From assembly GCA_963726375.1 (NCBI GenBank), contig CAVSCE010000013.1, positions 124,001-188,000 of the forward strand: a stretch of 64,000 bases of DNA, written 5' to 3'. Both the position numbers and the translations under genes were made by a program. The stretch comes from UTCFX2 sp963726375 (GTDB taxonomy: Bacteria > Chloroflexota > Anaerolineae > Anaerolineales > UBA4823). Below the pieces are notes generated by a model. The model was not told the origin of the DNA. It was given only the letters and a program-made list of their open reading frames with translations, and made no database searches. Shown here one piece after another: positions 46,284 to 57,305 of the stretch (positions are counted from its first letter, which is position 1; each line of letters opens with the position of its first letter).

Positions 46284-49022
46284 TCAGGACACTTTCGAAT
46301 CCAACCACTCCTTAACTTTGGCAAGCGCCTCATTTAACTTGCTGGCGTCTTTTCCACCCGCCTGAGCTAAAGTAGGACGGCCTCCGCCTCCGCCTCCGAG
46401 AAATCCGCCCAGGTATTTAACCAGGTCAACGGCATTGACCCCCCGCTTCACAAAATCTTCGTCGACAGAAGCAACAACAACCGGCCTACCCTCTGAAGCA
46501 GAGCTGAGGACAGCAACTCCGTGTGGGAAGCGTTGTCGAAACTGATCGGTCAGCATCCTTAAAGTGTCTGCATCAGCATCCGGAATATTCGCAGTCAGCA
46601 GCGGGAAATCATCCGTTAGAACGGTTTTGTCTAAAAGAGTATGGAAGTTCGCCAACGCCTGAGTTTTGCGAAGCTCAGATATTTGGCGGCGCAGGTCTGC
46701 GGCTTCTTCTACAACCTGTCTTGTGCGCATAGGAACTTCATCTGGAGCGGAGTCTAACAGCGCAGCGGATTGTTTAAGCGTGCGAAATCGCTGCTGGACA
46801 AGCTCATAAGCAGCTCGACCCGTCACGGCTTCGATTCGCCTGATCCCTGCCGCAGCACTCCCTTCACTTGTGATTAAAAATAAACCGATATCTCCAGTCT
46901 CACCCACATGCGTGCCGCCGCACAGCTCATTTGAAAATATCTCCGGCTTGCCGATGGTGATGTTCCGGACAACCTCGCCGTATTTCTCACCAAATAAGGC
47001 CATTGCTCCTTCTGATATCGCCTGCTGGAGCGGTTTGAATTGGACTGCAAGGGAATAATCGCCCAGGATGTTCCGGTTGACTCCTGCTTCGATCAATTCG
47101 ATTTGTTCAGGTGGGACTGCCTGCGGATGGTTGAAATCGAACCGCAGATGATCTGGGCCTACCAACGAACCGGCCTGGTGCGCGTGATCTCCCAGAATTT
47201 TATGGAGCTCTGCATGCAGCAGGTGTGTTGCGGTGTGGTTTCGCATGATATCTCGCCGCCTCTGGTAATCAACGGCTGCGATTGCATGGTCGCCTATTTG
47301 CGGCGTGCCGGAAAGGACTTCACCAACATGGACGATAATTCCAGCTGCTGGTTTTCGCATCTCGGTGATGCGGATTTCCCATGGATCTGCATCGATATGG
47401 ACGATCTTGCCTGTGTCCGAAACCTGCCCTCCAGATTCAACGTAAAAACCGGTCTCTGGAAGAAGTACTTCTACTCTATCGCCTGGATTGGCTTTTTCGA
47501 CGACCTGATCACCGCGTACCATCCCCAACAAGCGTCCTTCTACTTGAATCTTCTCATAAGGGTCGTAGCGCACGCCTTCCGGGGAGAGCTGGCCCAGTTC
47601 AACGAGGGTCTTGAACAGGCTGCGATAGATATCAACATCTTCCCCGCCCAGCGGTCCGAAAGCGTCTCCGGCCCCGGAGGCCAGGCGGTGTTTTTCCATC
47701 GATTCAACAAAACCAAGCTCATCAACTTCCAGGTTTCGTTCGCGGGCGATATCACGGGTGATTTCCAATGGGAGCCCGTACGTAGCGTATAAATCGAAAG
47801 CCTGCTCCCCAGGCAGGATACTGCCGGAAGATGCCTCCAATCGGGTCAGCAGGTTTTCCAACTTTGCGACGCCGCTCTCCACTGTGCGTTGGAACCGCTC
47901 TTCTTCACGAGTGAGGTTGGTCAGGATTGCAGTTCGATTTCGTTGGAGCTCGGGGTAAAAATCGCCGTAATCCTGGATGACAATTTCTGCAACTCTGGCC
48001 AGAAAAGGATCATGAAGCCCTAATATCGTTCCAAATCGAGCGGCACGGCGGATGATCATCCTGCACACATAGTTTCGGCCGATATTCCCGGGTACGACGC
48101 CGTCAGCAATCAGGAAAGAAGCAGCCCTGGCATGATCAGCGATAACCCGGTATGGGGTTAAATTTGCATCCATTTCAGCTTCACTGTCACCAGTCATCTC
48201 TCTGACAGTCTGCAGAAGGGGTTGAAGCAGGTCGGTTCTATAATTGGAGTCTTGATCCTGGAGGACGGATACAATTCTCTCTAAACCCATCCCGGTATCG
48301 ACATGTTTTGCAGCCAACGGCTCAAGGCTTGAAGGCCCAAGCCGGTTGTATTGGATGAAAACCAGATTCCATAACTCGAGAAATCGCTGGCAGTCGCCGT
48401 TCACACTGCAGACGTGCCCGGGGATATTTTGTTTATCGCAGTACTGAATACCCCGATCGATGTGAATCTCGCTGCAGGGACCGCATGGGCCAATATCGGC
48501 CATTTCCCAAAAATTATCTTTACGACCAAAATACAGCGCATGGTCTGCAATGAACCCGGGTTGTTGGATCCACTCCCTCATCGCATCATCGTCTGAGGGA
48601 ATCTCGGCTTTTTCGTCTTTGAAGCAAGTCGCCCAAAGGTTTTCTTTTGGAAGCTTCCAAACGTCCGTCAGCAGCTGCCAGGCCCAGGTAATCGCTTCTT
48701 TCTTGTAGTAATCCCCGAAGGACCAGTTTCCAAGCATCTCGAAAAAGGTATGATGGGTGTTGTCCCGGCCGACATCATCCAGGTCGTTGTGTTTGCCTGC
48801 CACGCGTAGGCACTTTTGCGAATTTGCTGCACGTATATAAGGTCTACTATCGGTCCCCAGGAATACATCTTTAAACTGGACCATCCCGGCATTCGTAAAC
48901 AGCAGAGTCTGGTCGCCGCCTGGTACTAGTGATGATGATGGCACGAACGTGTGGTTGTGTTCCACAAAGAAGTCGATGAAATCCTGACGGACTTTCGCAC
49001 CGGTGATTTTTTCAGATGTCAT
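46284..49022 (-). CDS. alaS: Alanine--tRNA ligase
   Basis: Class II aminoacyl-tRNA synthetase with editing. 912 aa from ATG 49022, five bases after GGAG; an upstream in-frame start (49040) is less likely. Aminoacylation core: FFVEHNHTFVPSSSLVP, FTNAGMVQFKDVFLG, HHTFFEMLGNWSFGDYYK. Editing domain: RNHTATHLLHAEL (HxxxH) and LCGGTHVGETGDIG. C-Ala domain at the end (GGGGGGRPTLAQAGG). Uninterrupted over 2.7 kb, in contrast to many neighbours. Confidence 0.97.
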   Translation of the reverse strand: MTSEKITGAKVRQDFIDFFVEHNHTFVPSSSLVPGGDQTLLFTNAGMVQFKDVFLGTDSRPYIRAANSQKCLRVAGKHNDLDDVGRDNTHHTFFEMLGNWSFGDYYKKEAITWAWQLLTDVWKLPKENLWATCFKDEKAEIPSDDDAMREWIQQPGFIADHALYFGRKDNFWEMADIGPCGPCSEIHIDRGIQYCDKQNIPGHVCSVNGDCQRFLELWNLVFIQYNRLGPSSLEPLAAKHVDTGMGLERIVSVLQDQDSNYRTDLLQPLLQTVREMTGDSEAEMDANLTPYRVIADHARAASFLIADGVVPGNIGRNYVCRMIIRRAARFGTILGLHDPFLARVAEIVIQDYGDFYPELQRNRTAILTNLTREEERFQRTVESGVAKLENLLTRLEASSGSILPGEQAFDLYATYGLPLEITRDIARERNLEVDELGFVESMEKHRLASGAGDAFGPLGGEDVDIYRSLFKTLVELGQLSPEGVRYDPYEKIQVEGRLLGMVRGDQVVEKANPGDRVEVLLPETGFYVESGGQVSDTGKIVHIDADPWEIRITEMRKPAAGIIVHVGEVLSGTPQIGDHAIAAVDYQRRRDIMRNHTATHLLHAELHKILGDHAHQAGSLVGPDHLRFDFNHPQAVPPEQIELIEAGVNRNILGDYSLAVQFKPLQQAISEGAMALFGEKYGEVVRNITIGKPEIFSNELCGGTHVGETGDIGLFLITSEGSAAAGIRRIEAVTGRAAYELVQQRFRTLKQSAALLDSAPDEVPMRTRQVVEEAADLRRQISELRKTQALANFHTLLDKTVLTDDFPLLTANIPDADADTLRMLTDQFRQRFPHGVAVLSSASEGRPVVVASVDEDFVKRGVNAVDLVKYLGGFLGGGGGGRPTLAQAGGKDASKLNEALAKVKEWLDSKVS

Positions 49023-49221
49023 ACCAACTCCAATATCCAATGGGGAAATTGCGATCTAATCCGCTAATTATACCAACGTTGAATAGAAACGATTGACCCC
49101 TAAAATGAAAGGAAGCTAACCAAGGAAGAGTGAACTTAGTTTAAAATAATCGGAAAGCGGGCATGGTTTAAATGTTGGTTTCTGGTAATATCATCCAAAT
49201 AATGGAAAGCTACCCGGATTT

Positions 49222-50799
49222 ATGGTTACTTTGAGACGACACCTGTATATCACGGTCTTCTTTTCAGGGATGACAACTCTGGCGATGGAATTTGCCGCCT
49301 CGCGTCTGTTGGGCAGCGTGTTTGGGACGAGCAACCTTGTCTGGGCGAGCATCATCGGTTTGATTCTGATCTACCTGACAGTCGGCTATTTTCTGGGCGG
49401 CGTCTGGGCAGACCGTTCGCCGTACCCCAGGACGATGTATCGCATCCTGGCGTGGGGTGCGTTTTTCTCTGGGATTATTCCTCTGGTTTCCAGGCCGGCG
49501 CTGAGGCTGGCTTCAGGTGCTTTTGATCAGCTTCAAATCGGCGTGCTTCTTGGGTCTTTCACCGCCGTCCTAATCCTGTTCAGCATCCCGGTGACACTTT
49601 TAGGTACGATATCGCCCTTCGCAATCCGCCTTGCGATCGATGATCCTCTGCATGCTGGGACTGTATCAGGAAGAATTTACGCGGTGTCAACTCTGGGCTC
49701 CTTCCTGGGTACTTTTCTTGCTGTGCTGGTCACGATCCCGCTGATAGGGACGACGTGGACCTTTATCCTGTTCAGCGAGCTTCTTCTGGTTGTTGCGCTG
49801 TCAGGCGCCTTGATTAGTCAGGGTTGGAAAGCAGCGCTCCGCCTGGTCTGGATGCCGATTGTTCTGCTCGGGTTGGGTGTGATTCTCGCAAACCGACCGA
49901 TAAAAAATTCCACTGGTCAGATTTACGAGACCGAATCTGCATACAACTACATCCAGGTCTTAGAGAAGGACGGCTACCGTCTGCTGCGGTTGAATGAAGG
50001 TCAGGGAATCCACTCGATGTGGCACCCTGCAGAGCTGGATTACTATGGCCCCTGGGAGCAGTTCCTGGCAGCGCCATTTTTTAATTCCAGTTCGAAAGAT
50101 CCTGAAAGCATAGAAAGCATGGCAATTATTGGCCTGGCAGCCGGCACAATCGCCCGCCAGGCGACAGAGGTCTTTGGACCGATCCAGATCGATGGTTTTG
50201 AGATCGATCCCGGGATCATCTCGGTCGGTCGTGAATTCTTTGACATGACCGAGCCTAACTTGAATGCGATCCCGCAAGATGGGCGCGTGGGTTTGGAACG
50301 CAGCAACCGGCGCTATGATGTGATTGGTGTTGATGCATATCGTCCGCCGTACATCCCCTGGCATTTGACTACCCGTGAGTTTTTCTCTTCTGTGCGCGAG
50401 CATCTTACCGAAGATGGCGTGCTGGTGATCAATGTCGGCCGTTCCCCGACCGACCGGCGTTTAATCGAAGGGCTTGTCGGGACGATGGAGCAGGTTTTTC
50501 CCAGCATCTATGTGATGGATGTGCCTGGATCGTTCAATTCAATCATTTATGCGACGGCGAAAACCACTCGAATCGAGGATTTCTACGCGAATCTGCTTCA
50601 CTTCTACTCGCAGACGAATGCTCATCCACTCCTGCTTCGCTCGATGGAAAGGGTTGTTGTCAATCTTCAGCCGACTCCCGAAAGTCAGGTGGTCTATACA
50701 GACGACCTGGCACCGATCGAGTGGATCACGAATGACATGGTCCTGAATTATGTGTTTTCAGGCGATATCGACCAATTAACCGAAGGATCACAACAATGA
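49222..50799 (+). CDS. Membrane protein fused to a spermidine-synthase-like domain
   Basis: 525 aa. Residues ~1-230 hold six or seven membrane helices (TLAMEFAASRLLGSVFGTSN, IPVTLLGTISPFAIRLA). Residues ~240-525 are a class I SAM-dependent methyltransferase-like fold of the polyamine synthase type: SAYNYIQVLEKDGYRLLRLN, AIIGLAAGTIARQ, IDGFEIDPGII and YDVIGVDAYRPPYIPWHL. The domain fusion is well known in bacteria ('fused MFS/spermidine synthase'); its reaction is not established. Its stop overlaps the next start (ATGA). Confidence 0.82.
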   Translation: MVTLRRHLYITVFFSGMTTLAMEFAASRLLGSVFGTSNLVWASIIGLILIYLTVGYFLGGVWADRSPYPRTMYRILAWGAFFSGIIPLVSRPALRLASGAFDQLQIGVLLGSFTAVLILFSIPVTLLGTISPFAIRLAIDDPLHAGTVSGRIYAVSTLGSFLGTFLAVLVTIPLIGTTWTFILFSELLLVVALSGALISQGWKAALRLVWMPIVLLGLGVILANRPIKNSTGQIYETESAYNYIQVLEKDGYRLLRLNEGQGIHSMWHPAELDYYGPWEQFLAAPFFNSSSKDPESIESMAIIGLAAGTIARQATEVFGPIQIDGFEIDPGIISVGREFFDMTEPNLNAIPQDGRVGLERSNRRYDVIGVDAYRPPYIPWHLTTREFFSSVREHLTEDGVLVINVGRSPTDRRLIEGLVGTMEQVFPSIYVMDVPGSFNSIIYATAKTTRIEDFYANLLHFYSQTNAHPLLLRSMERVVVNLQPTPESQVVYTDDLAPIEWITNDMVLNYVFSGDIDQLTEGSQQ

Positions 50800-51503
50800 G
50801 AAATTCAGATCGGAATCATAAAACTAATTTCTTTATCGGGTTGTCCTGGATCCCGACCCTGCTTGTTCCAGTTTTTATTATGTTGACTTCGATACGGATG
50901 CTGCTTTTCCCCTGGTTCCTGTCATTTGAGTATGCGATGCCAGGATTTCCTGAAGATAGATTTGGTTTTACGAAATCAGACCGCCTCTATTGGTCTCGGA
51001 TTGCGATGGATTATCTTGTTAACGATGAAGGCATCGAGTTTCTTGGTGATTTGAAGTTTCCAGATGGATCGCCAGTTTACAACGAAAGAGAGCTGCAGCA
51101 TATGGTTGATGTAAAAACAGCGATCCAGAATACCCTGAGGATCTGGATCATCTCAACCGGTTTGCTGATCGTGCTTGGCCTGTGGGCGTGGCGCGGCTCC
51201 TGGTTAGCTGAATACTGGAATGGTATAAACCGCGGTGTCTGGTTGACGATTTTTCTCGTAATTGGGGTGATCATTTTTGTTGCCGTTGGATTTGGGGTGT
51301 TTTTCGTCGCCTTCCACAATGTCTTTTTTGAGCCGGGGACCTGGATGTTTTTGTGGAGCGACACGCTGATCCGGCTTTTCCCTGAGCGTTTCTGGAGAGA
51401 TATTTTCATATATGTTGCGATATTATCTGCGGGTCTGGGTATCTTGATCTGGGCGGTCAGCAAAAAAGCCCCGGGATCGATTCAGCCGTCGATTCTGGAT
51501 TGA
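50796..51503 (+). CDS. DUF1461 (TIGR01906) integral membrane protein
   Basis: 235 aa with four membrane helices (~10-38, 110-130, 145-172, 200-222) and an outer loop after helix 1 (FPEDRFGFTKSDRLYWS). The motif FFVAFHNVFFEPGTWMFLWS followed by TLIRLFPERFWRD is the family signature. Function unknown. Translationally coupled to the spermidine-synthase-like gene; its last 22 bases overlap the 3' end of convergent gpmA. Confidence 0.85.
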   Translation: MRNSDRNHKTNFFIGLSWIPTLLVPVFIMLTSIRMLLFPWFLSFEYAMPGFPEDRFGFTKSDRLYWSRIAMDYLVNDEGIEFLGDLKFPDGSPVYNERELQHMVDVKTAIQNTLRIWIISTGLLIVLGLWAWRGSWLAEYWNGINRGVWLTIFLVIGVIIFVAVGFGVFFVAFHNVFFEPGTWMFLWSDTLIRLFPERFWRDIFIYVAILSAGLGILIWAVSKKAPGSIQPSILD

Positions 51504-52210
51504 TCGATGGGTAAAAGCTGACGGCGAAGTGGTTTCGCATCGCAATCTGCATAATAGATAATCGGAACACCTGTCGGAATATCGAGGTTAGGAACTTGAT
51601 CTGGAGGTATTTGGTCGAGATATCTCACCAGGGCGCGCAGGCTGTTTCCATGAGCGACGACAAGCACGCTTAACCCGGCCTGGATAAGCGGACGGATTGA
51701 GCTCTCCCAGTAAGGGGCAACCCGCCGCTCTGTATCTTCAGGGATTCGCCATCCGGTAAAAGTTCTTGCGGGATTCCAGCATAAAGCGGATCAAAACGCG
51801 GGTGGCGAGGATCATCTGGATCGAGGGGTGGGGGATGACCCGAATAACTCCTGCGCCATTCCATCACCTGAGCCTGACCCAACCTTTCAGCTGTTACCGC
51901 CTTGTTGAGTCCCTGAAGCGCCCCATAATGGCGTTCGTTCAGCTGCCAGGCGCAGTGAATGGGAATTGACTCAATCTCCATTTCTTCCAACACGATTTCG
52001 AGCGTATCCTTCGCCCTGCGAAGTACGGATGTAAAAGCGATGTCAAAGCTGAATCCAGCAGCTTTTAGCTGGAGTAGCAGCATGCTTTGCCTCTAAAAGA
52101 CCTTTTTGGGTCAGCTCCACGTCTGTCCAGCCTGTGAACCGGTTCTCGAGGTTCCATTGGCTTTGCCCATGGCGTAGCAGAACAAATTGATGACAGGTTT
52201 CCAGGTTCAT
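51482..52210 (-). CDS. gpmA: 2,3-bisphosphoglycerate-dependent phosphoglycerate mutase, two frame interruptions
   Basis: Glycolytic enzyme interconverting 3- and 2-phosphoglycerate, about 242 aa. LLRHGQSQWNLENRFTGWTD holds the phosphorylated His; TSVLRRAKDTLEIVL and LNERHYGALQGLNKA are family signatures; VVAHGNSLRALVRYLD carries the second catalytic His. Shifts are near 52075 and 51680. I start at ATG 52210 (MNLETCHQFVLLRHG); the frame stays open upstream to 52324, but that would run through a hairpin and into the ugpC end. No clear RBS. Confidence 0.9.
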
Positions 52211-52223
52211 ATCAGGGGAAGCA

Positions 52224-52270
52224 ATCGAGGGTGTCTCAAGCTGGTATTTCCAGTGCGAAACACCCTCGAT
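52224..52270 (-). terminator. Hairpin between ugpC-like gene and gpmA
   Basis: Minus-strand arms ATCGAGGGTGTTTC / GAGACACCCTCGAT pair over 14 positions with one G-T wobble, and an inner CTGG/CCAG extends the structure. No T run, so it may end the upstream transcript weakly or protect mRNA ends. Confidence 0.5.
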
Positions 52271-52292
52271 AAAATAATTGTTCGATTCCGTC

Positions 52293-53391
52293 TTAGCGAA
52301 TTGCTTCTTCTGTATCGCGGTCAAAAATATGCATATTGTTCATATTGAACACCATTTGCACTTTATCCCCGACGTGGTAGCGGCCGCGGATCGACACGGG
52401 CAACAAATACATTTTCACCCGTTTTTAAGTAGACAGTTATTTCATTGCCCATCAATTCTGTCACATCGACGGTGCATTCCACTGGTTGTGCTTCGATCCC
52501 AGGTGGGGCAAATTCCGGGTTGTGGATGTTCTCAGGGCGGATTCCGAAGATGACCGATTTGTCCAGATGGTTCGAATAAACTGGTATACGGGAATCCGGG
52601 ACTTTCACTTTGAAAGAACCGCCTTCCACGTAAATGTGTTCACCTTCTTTGCGGAGGAAGGCCGGGAAGAAATTCATCGCTGGAGAGCCAATGAAGCCAG
52701 CCACGAACAGGTTGTCAGGGAAATCATAGAGGGTCTGAGGAGTGTCGATCTGCTGCAGCAAACCCTTGTTAATCACTGCAATCCGGGTTGCCATCGTCAT
52801 CGCTTCAACTTGATCATGCGTGACGTAGATGAAAGTCGTCTGCAGAGCCTGGTGAAGTTTTGAAATGTTGGCGCGAGTTTCGACGCGCAGCTTGGCATCC
52901 AGGTTCGAAAGCGGTTCGTCAAAGAGAAAAACCTTTGGCTCTCGCACGATTGCGCGCCCGACGGCTACTCGCTGGCGTTGACCGCCTGAAAGCTGGCGAG
53001 GTTTGCGCTCCAGCAGATGCTCAATTCCCAGGATTTCGGCTGCATGCTCAACCCGCCGCTTGATATCAGCTTTTGGGGTTTTGCGCAGTTTCAGCCCAAA
53101 GGCCATATTGTCATACACTGACATATGCGGATAAAGTGCATACGATTGAAACACCATTGCGATATCGCGGTCTTTAGGGGCGATATCATTGACTACCTGG
53201 TCGCCAATTCTGATCTTGCCTTCGCTGATATCTTCCAATCCAGCGAGACAGCGCAGCGCGGTAGTTTTCCCGCAGCCAGAAGGGCCGACCAAAACCAAAA
53301 ATTCCTTGTCAGCGATTTCAATATTCAAATCGTTGACCGCGACCACATCACCAAATCGTTTAAAGACATGGTCAAAAGTTACGCTTGCCAT
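52293..53391 (-). CDS. ugpC: Sugar/glycerol-phosphate ABC importer ATPase (UgpC/MsmK-like), one frame interruption
   Basis: Energises CUT1-type sugar importers. About 365 aa. Walker A GPSGCGKTT, Q-loop MVFQSYALYPHM, signature LSGGQRQRVAVGRA, Walker B VFLFDEPLSNLD, H-loop YVTHDQVEAM; the C-terminal MalK/UgpC-type regulatory domain follows (FGIRPENI, VDVTELMGNEITVYLKTGE). The frame breaks near 52385; the other frame continues RGRYHVGDKVQMVFNMNNMH to a stop at 52293. ATG follows AGGAGAAAAAAAT. No permease genes are nearby, so it is probably a shared ATPase. Confidence 0.88.
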
Positions 53392-53569
53392 ATTTTTTTC
53401 TCCTTTCGTCGCTTTCGGGGAATATAGTGATTTAATTATAGTCTGAGATCAGCGAAAACGCAATCTTCTGTTAGCAGAGAAAGATGATTTTAAGAGCACA
53501 AATCTGATAAGATTTCATTCTAGAAATGTGGATCGTCCCCGATTAATATACTCGCTCGCTCTTTCGGGG

Positions 53570-54050
53570 TTATGCTTCGATAAAATCTTGGATCTGCCGT
53601 AAATGCACAGCTTCGTCTTTTAGCTTCGACTTCAAGCAGCCTGCCTATGGTCACGATCCACCCATGGGACCGAATTCCGCGGTCCAGCCACAAGTCTTCT
53701 GTTGGGAGGTTTTGTAAGCCGTGAAATCAGCTGAGAATGAGTTGTACGTGTGAGCGCCAGTTGTTCTTCAAATTTGCTGCATCCGAATTTTTTCACCAGC
53801 TTAGCATTGTATGAAGCCCAATCTTTGTCTGAATACGATAGAAACTCGGCAAGCATCCTTGCAAGATTTCAGCGATGGATTCCAGGTTCGTCACGTCCCA
53901 TCCGGCGAGATGCGCAAGAAGCTCCCTTGCCGACCATATTCCTATAAACACCTGCATGCGCTTATTTCTTCAAGCGAACTCGCATGCAGACAGGATTTCG
54001 CTTCGTACTCGCACGAGATCGGAAATTAATGCATCCTTTTTTTGGACCAT
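53570..54050 (-). CDS. DinB/DfsB-like four-helix protein, about four frame interruptions
   Basis: Reconstructed by hand; every single-frame piece is short. Segments in order: MVQKKDALISDLVRVRSEIL, ASSLEEISA, MQVFIGIWSARELLAHLAGW, EFLSYSDKDWASYNAKLVKK, EEQLALTRTTHSQLISRL, EEDLWLDRGIRSHGWIVTIG and LLEVEAKDEAVHLRQIQDFI, ending at TAA 53570. The order (WSARELLAHLAGWD ... W ... TxxxH ... IxxLLEVE...DEAxHLxQI) matches the ClbS/DfsB branch of the DinB-like superfamily, proteins of about 160 aa. Shifts are near 53980, 53955, 53845 and 53600-53700. It could be a true pseudogene rather than error. Function unknown. Confidence 0.5.
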
Positions 54051-54190
54051 CTTTTCTGAGCGGGATGTTCCTGGCAATTTGCCTCCAATCTAGAATCAAA
54101 TTTCAATCCTGGATTGATTATAATTCCGACATCTTCTTTCAACAATCACTGACAACCAATAATGAATAACCAATAACCATTCGATTTCCA

Positions 54191-56779
54191 ATGGCCCTCG
54201 ACGACATCAGCCCAATTCGCAAGCAGTATCTAGAAATCAAACGCCAGGTTCCCGACGCGATCCTTTTCTTTCGACTTGGAGATTTTTATGAGACATTCGA
54301 TCAGGACGCCGAAATCACTTCGCGTAGAGCTGGACATTGTCCTGACATCTCGAAGCGTTGCGAAAGGTGTTCGTGTTCCAATGGCTGGCATTCCCCATCA
54401 CGCAGCTGAAAACTACCTTGCCCGGCTGATTGAAAGCGGTTTTCATGTGGCGATCTGCGAGCAGGTCGGGGATCAGCCGGTGAAGGGATTATTCCCGCGC
54501 CAGGTCACACGCATCGTGACACCCGGAACCATTGTTGAGCCGGGTCTGCTTCCAAGCGATGGAAATAACTATCTGGCGTGCGTCGTCGTAACGACGGATG
54601 CTGGTGGAGAAGGAAAAGCAGGGATTGCATATGCCGATATCACGACGGGTGAATTTGCCACGACTGAGATGAGCGGAGCAGATATCCAGGCAGTCGTTCG
54701 TGCTGAGCTTGCCCGGCTTCACCCGGCTGAAGTCCTCCACCCGGATACCCTCAAGCTGCATGAAGGATCCGGCAGCCATCTTACTCCCTGGCCGGGCTGG
54801 CGCTTTGAGCCTGGCCGGTGCCAGGAAGCGTTGCTTCGCCATTTTCATGCCGGCTCATTGGACGGTTATGGTTTGCGGGGATTAAAGTCTGGCCACCAGC
54901 GCAGCCGGGGTGATCTTGCAGTATCTGGACCAGACCCAACCGGCCGCGCTGAAACTCTTGAGCGGGCTGAGCACTTATCATGTGAGCGAATTCATGGTTT
55001 TGGATGCTGCAACACGCCGGAACCTGGAGCTCACTGAGACGATCCGAGGCGGATCAGTAAAAGGCTCGCTTTTAGGCGTTTTGGATCATACCGTCACTGC
55101 GATGGGAAAACGCCTTCTTCGCCAGTGGGTCAGCAAACCGCTGTTAGATGTTGAGTTGATCCGCATACGTCAGCAAGGGGTAGCATATTTCCATCAGAAT
55201 GGGCTTCTTCGTTCGGAAGTCCGCGGCGCATTGAAACCTGTTGCCGACCTGGAGCGATTGGTCAACCGGATCATTGGAGGTTCCGCGCAGCCTAGGGATC
55301 TCGTGGCCGCGCGAGAGATTTTCCAGCGCTTACCGGCGTTGCTTGTTATGCTGGAAGAATTGCCCCCATGCTTAGCATTTCGTTTCGGGTCTTTCACCAT
55401 GTTCCAACGAATTGAACTTGCTTGAACAGGCACTTGCGGAAGAACCACCAAACACGCTCCAGAACATCGGTGTTATTCGCCCTGGTTTCTCCGCAGAACT
55501 CGATGGAGTCGTCGAGCGATCCAGACATGCACGAGAGTGGATCGCAAATCTGGAGAACATCGAGCGTGAGCGCACTGGGATCAAATCGCTAAAAGTCGGC
55601 TACAACAAAGTGTTTGGGTACTATATTGAAGTGACTCATTCCAATACTGCGATGATACCGGATGAATATATTCGAAAACAGACGCTGGTCAATGCTGAAC
55701 GCTATATCACCCCAGAGATGAAAGAATACGAGACGCTGGTTCTCAACGCAGAGGATCGCATCCGTGAAATTGAAGTGCGGATTTTAAGGAGGTTTGCACC
55801 CGTTTGGCTGAGACAGCGGCACTCCAGCTTGAAACAGCGCGTCGCCATTGCCCAATTAGATGTCCTTGCTGCGCTTGCAGAAGCAGCCGCTTCAGGCGGG
55901 TATACCTGCCCTCGAGTTGAAGAAGACGATGTGCTTGAAATCATCGATGGTCGTCATCCGGTCGTTGAACAGATGTTAAGCGGTGAACGATTTGTCCCAA
56001 ATGATGTGATTTTTGAATTTGGGGAACGACTCCGGATCATCACCGGGCCGAATATGTCGGGAAAATCTACTCTGATCCGTCAGGTTGCCTTGATCGCGTT
56101 GATGGCTCAAATCGGCAGTTTTGTCCCGGCTGATTCAGCGCACCTGGGTGTGGTAGATCGAATATTTACCCGGATAGGGGCGCAAGATGAGATACATGCC
56201 GGTCAATCGACTTTTATGGTCGAGATGGTGGAGACAGCAAATATTCTTCACCATGCAACACCACACAGCTTACTTATTCTCGATGAAATCGGTCGCGGGA
56301 CAAGCACGTATGACGGTGTATCGATTGCGTGGGCTGTCGTGGAATATATCCATAATCATCCGCGCCTCCACTCCAGGACTCTCTTCGCCACTCATTATCA
56401 CGAGTTAACCCAGCTTGCTGAGCTGCTCCCGGGTGTTCGAAATTATAATGTTGCCGTCAGCGAGGCGGATGGTCAGGTGGTCTTCTTGCATAAAATCATC
56501 CCTGGAGGCGCTGACCGCTCTTACGGTATCCATGTCGGCCAGCTGGCCGGGTTACCCAAACCTGTAGTCGTTCGAGCAGGCGAAATCCTGCGTGCATTGG
56601 AAGCCTCATCAGGAAAAGCTGTCAAAATCAACCCTCAGGCAGCCCAGCAGCTGGCCCTCTTCCCTGAGACGAATCCATTGTTGGATGAATTAGGTGTGCT
56701 GGACATCAACTCGCTTTCGCCCATTGAGGCGCTGAATAAATTGTATGAATGGCAGAAAAAATATCTTCCTGAAGCTTGA
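54191..56779 (+). CDS. mutS: DNA mismatch repair protein MutS, three frame interruptions
   Basis: Recognises mismatches; about 862 aa. Mismatch-reading FRLGDFYETF near residue 30 (Phe-x-Glu), connector and lever regions (RNLELTETIRGGSVKGSLLG, LLRQWVSKPLLD), then the ATPase: GPNMSGKST, LLILDEIGRGTSTYDGVSIA, FATHYHELTQLA. Shifts are near 54328 (an extra A in CGTAGAGCTG), 54890 and 55400. Joined frames give a continuous MutS1. About 100 bp separate its stop from the convergent hypothetical gene. Confidence 0.95.
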
Positions 56780-56879
56780 ATCCGATTGCAATATCTGTAA
56801 AGCGTTCGAGAATCTGTCTGACCTACTAGAAATCTCGAATGCATGGAGATACAGAAAGGTTAACAATCAGAAGATTGTC

Positions 56880-57278
56880 TCAAATCCTTCTAAGGTTAAC
56901 CTGTTCTGGCTCGATTTCAAAAAGCCAGTGCCCCAGGTCCTCAAATTCATATTCGATCGCAAGATAATCTGGCTCCCGCTTCTGATCAATCAGATGAATC
57001 GACCTTTTAAATGCAAAAGTGACAAGCTCATGATCCCACTCGCCTTGCTGTTCAGGATCGTATCCAGCAGGGGGATTGAGCACCCGGATAATGTCCATCT
57101 CATTCAATAGAAGCCGCAAGATCGCTTCAGGCGCGTCTACAGCATGCAGCAGGCTGGCTGCCGCCTGCTGCTCAAGCTCATTTAATCGTTCCTCCTCCGA
57201 AAGGTCCCATTGAACTGGGGACCAGATTCCAGGCAGAGTATCCACATTAAGTGTCTCAGGATCCATCACGCTTGGCAT
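56880..57278 (-). CDS. Hypothetical 132-aa protein paired with DUF3786
   Basis: ATG 57278 is eight bases after AGGAG. Acidic soluble protein (DLSEEERLNELEQQAAASLL, LRLLLNEMDIIRVLNPPAGY, PDYLAIEYEFEDLGHWLFEI). No Cys pair, signal or membrane helix. It starts 27 bases after the DUF3786 stop on the same strand and is probably co-transcribed. No family recognised. Confidence 0.6.
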   Translation of the reverse strand: MPSVMDPETLNVDTLPGIWSPVQWDLSEEERLNELEQQAAASLLHAVDAPEAILRLLLNEMDIIRVLNPPAGYDPEQQGEWDHELVTFAFKRSIHLIDQKREPDYLAIEYEFEDLGHWLFEIEPEQVNLRRI

Positions 57279-57305
57279 CAATTTTTCTCCTAGAAATCAT
57301 CAGTT

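Noticed and set aside
47040..47792. 250-codon ORF antisense to alaS
   Set aside because: Shadow ORF; alaS is uninterrupted and complete here.
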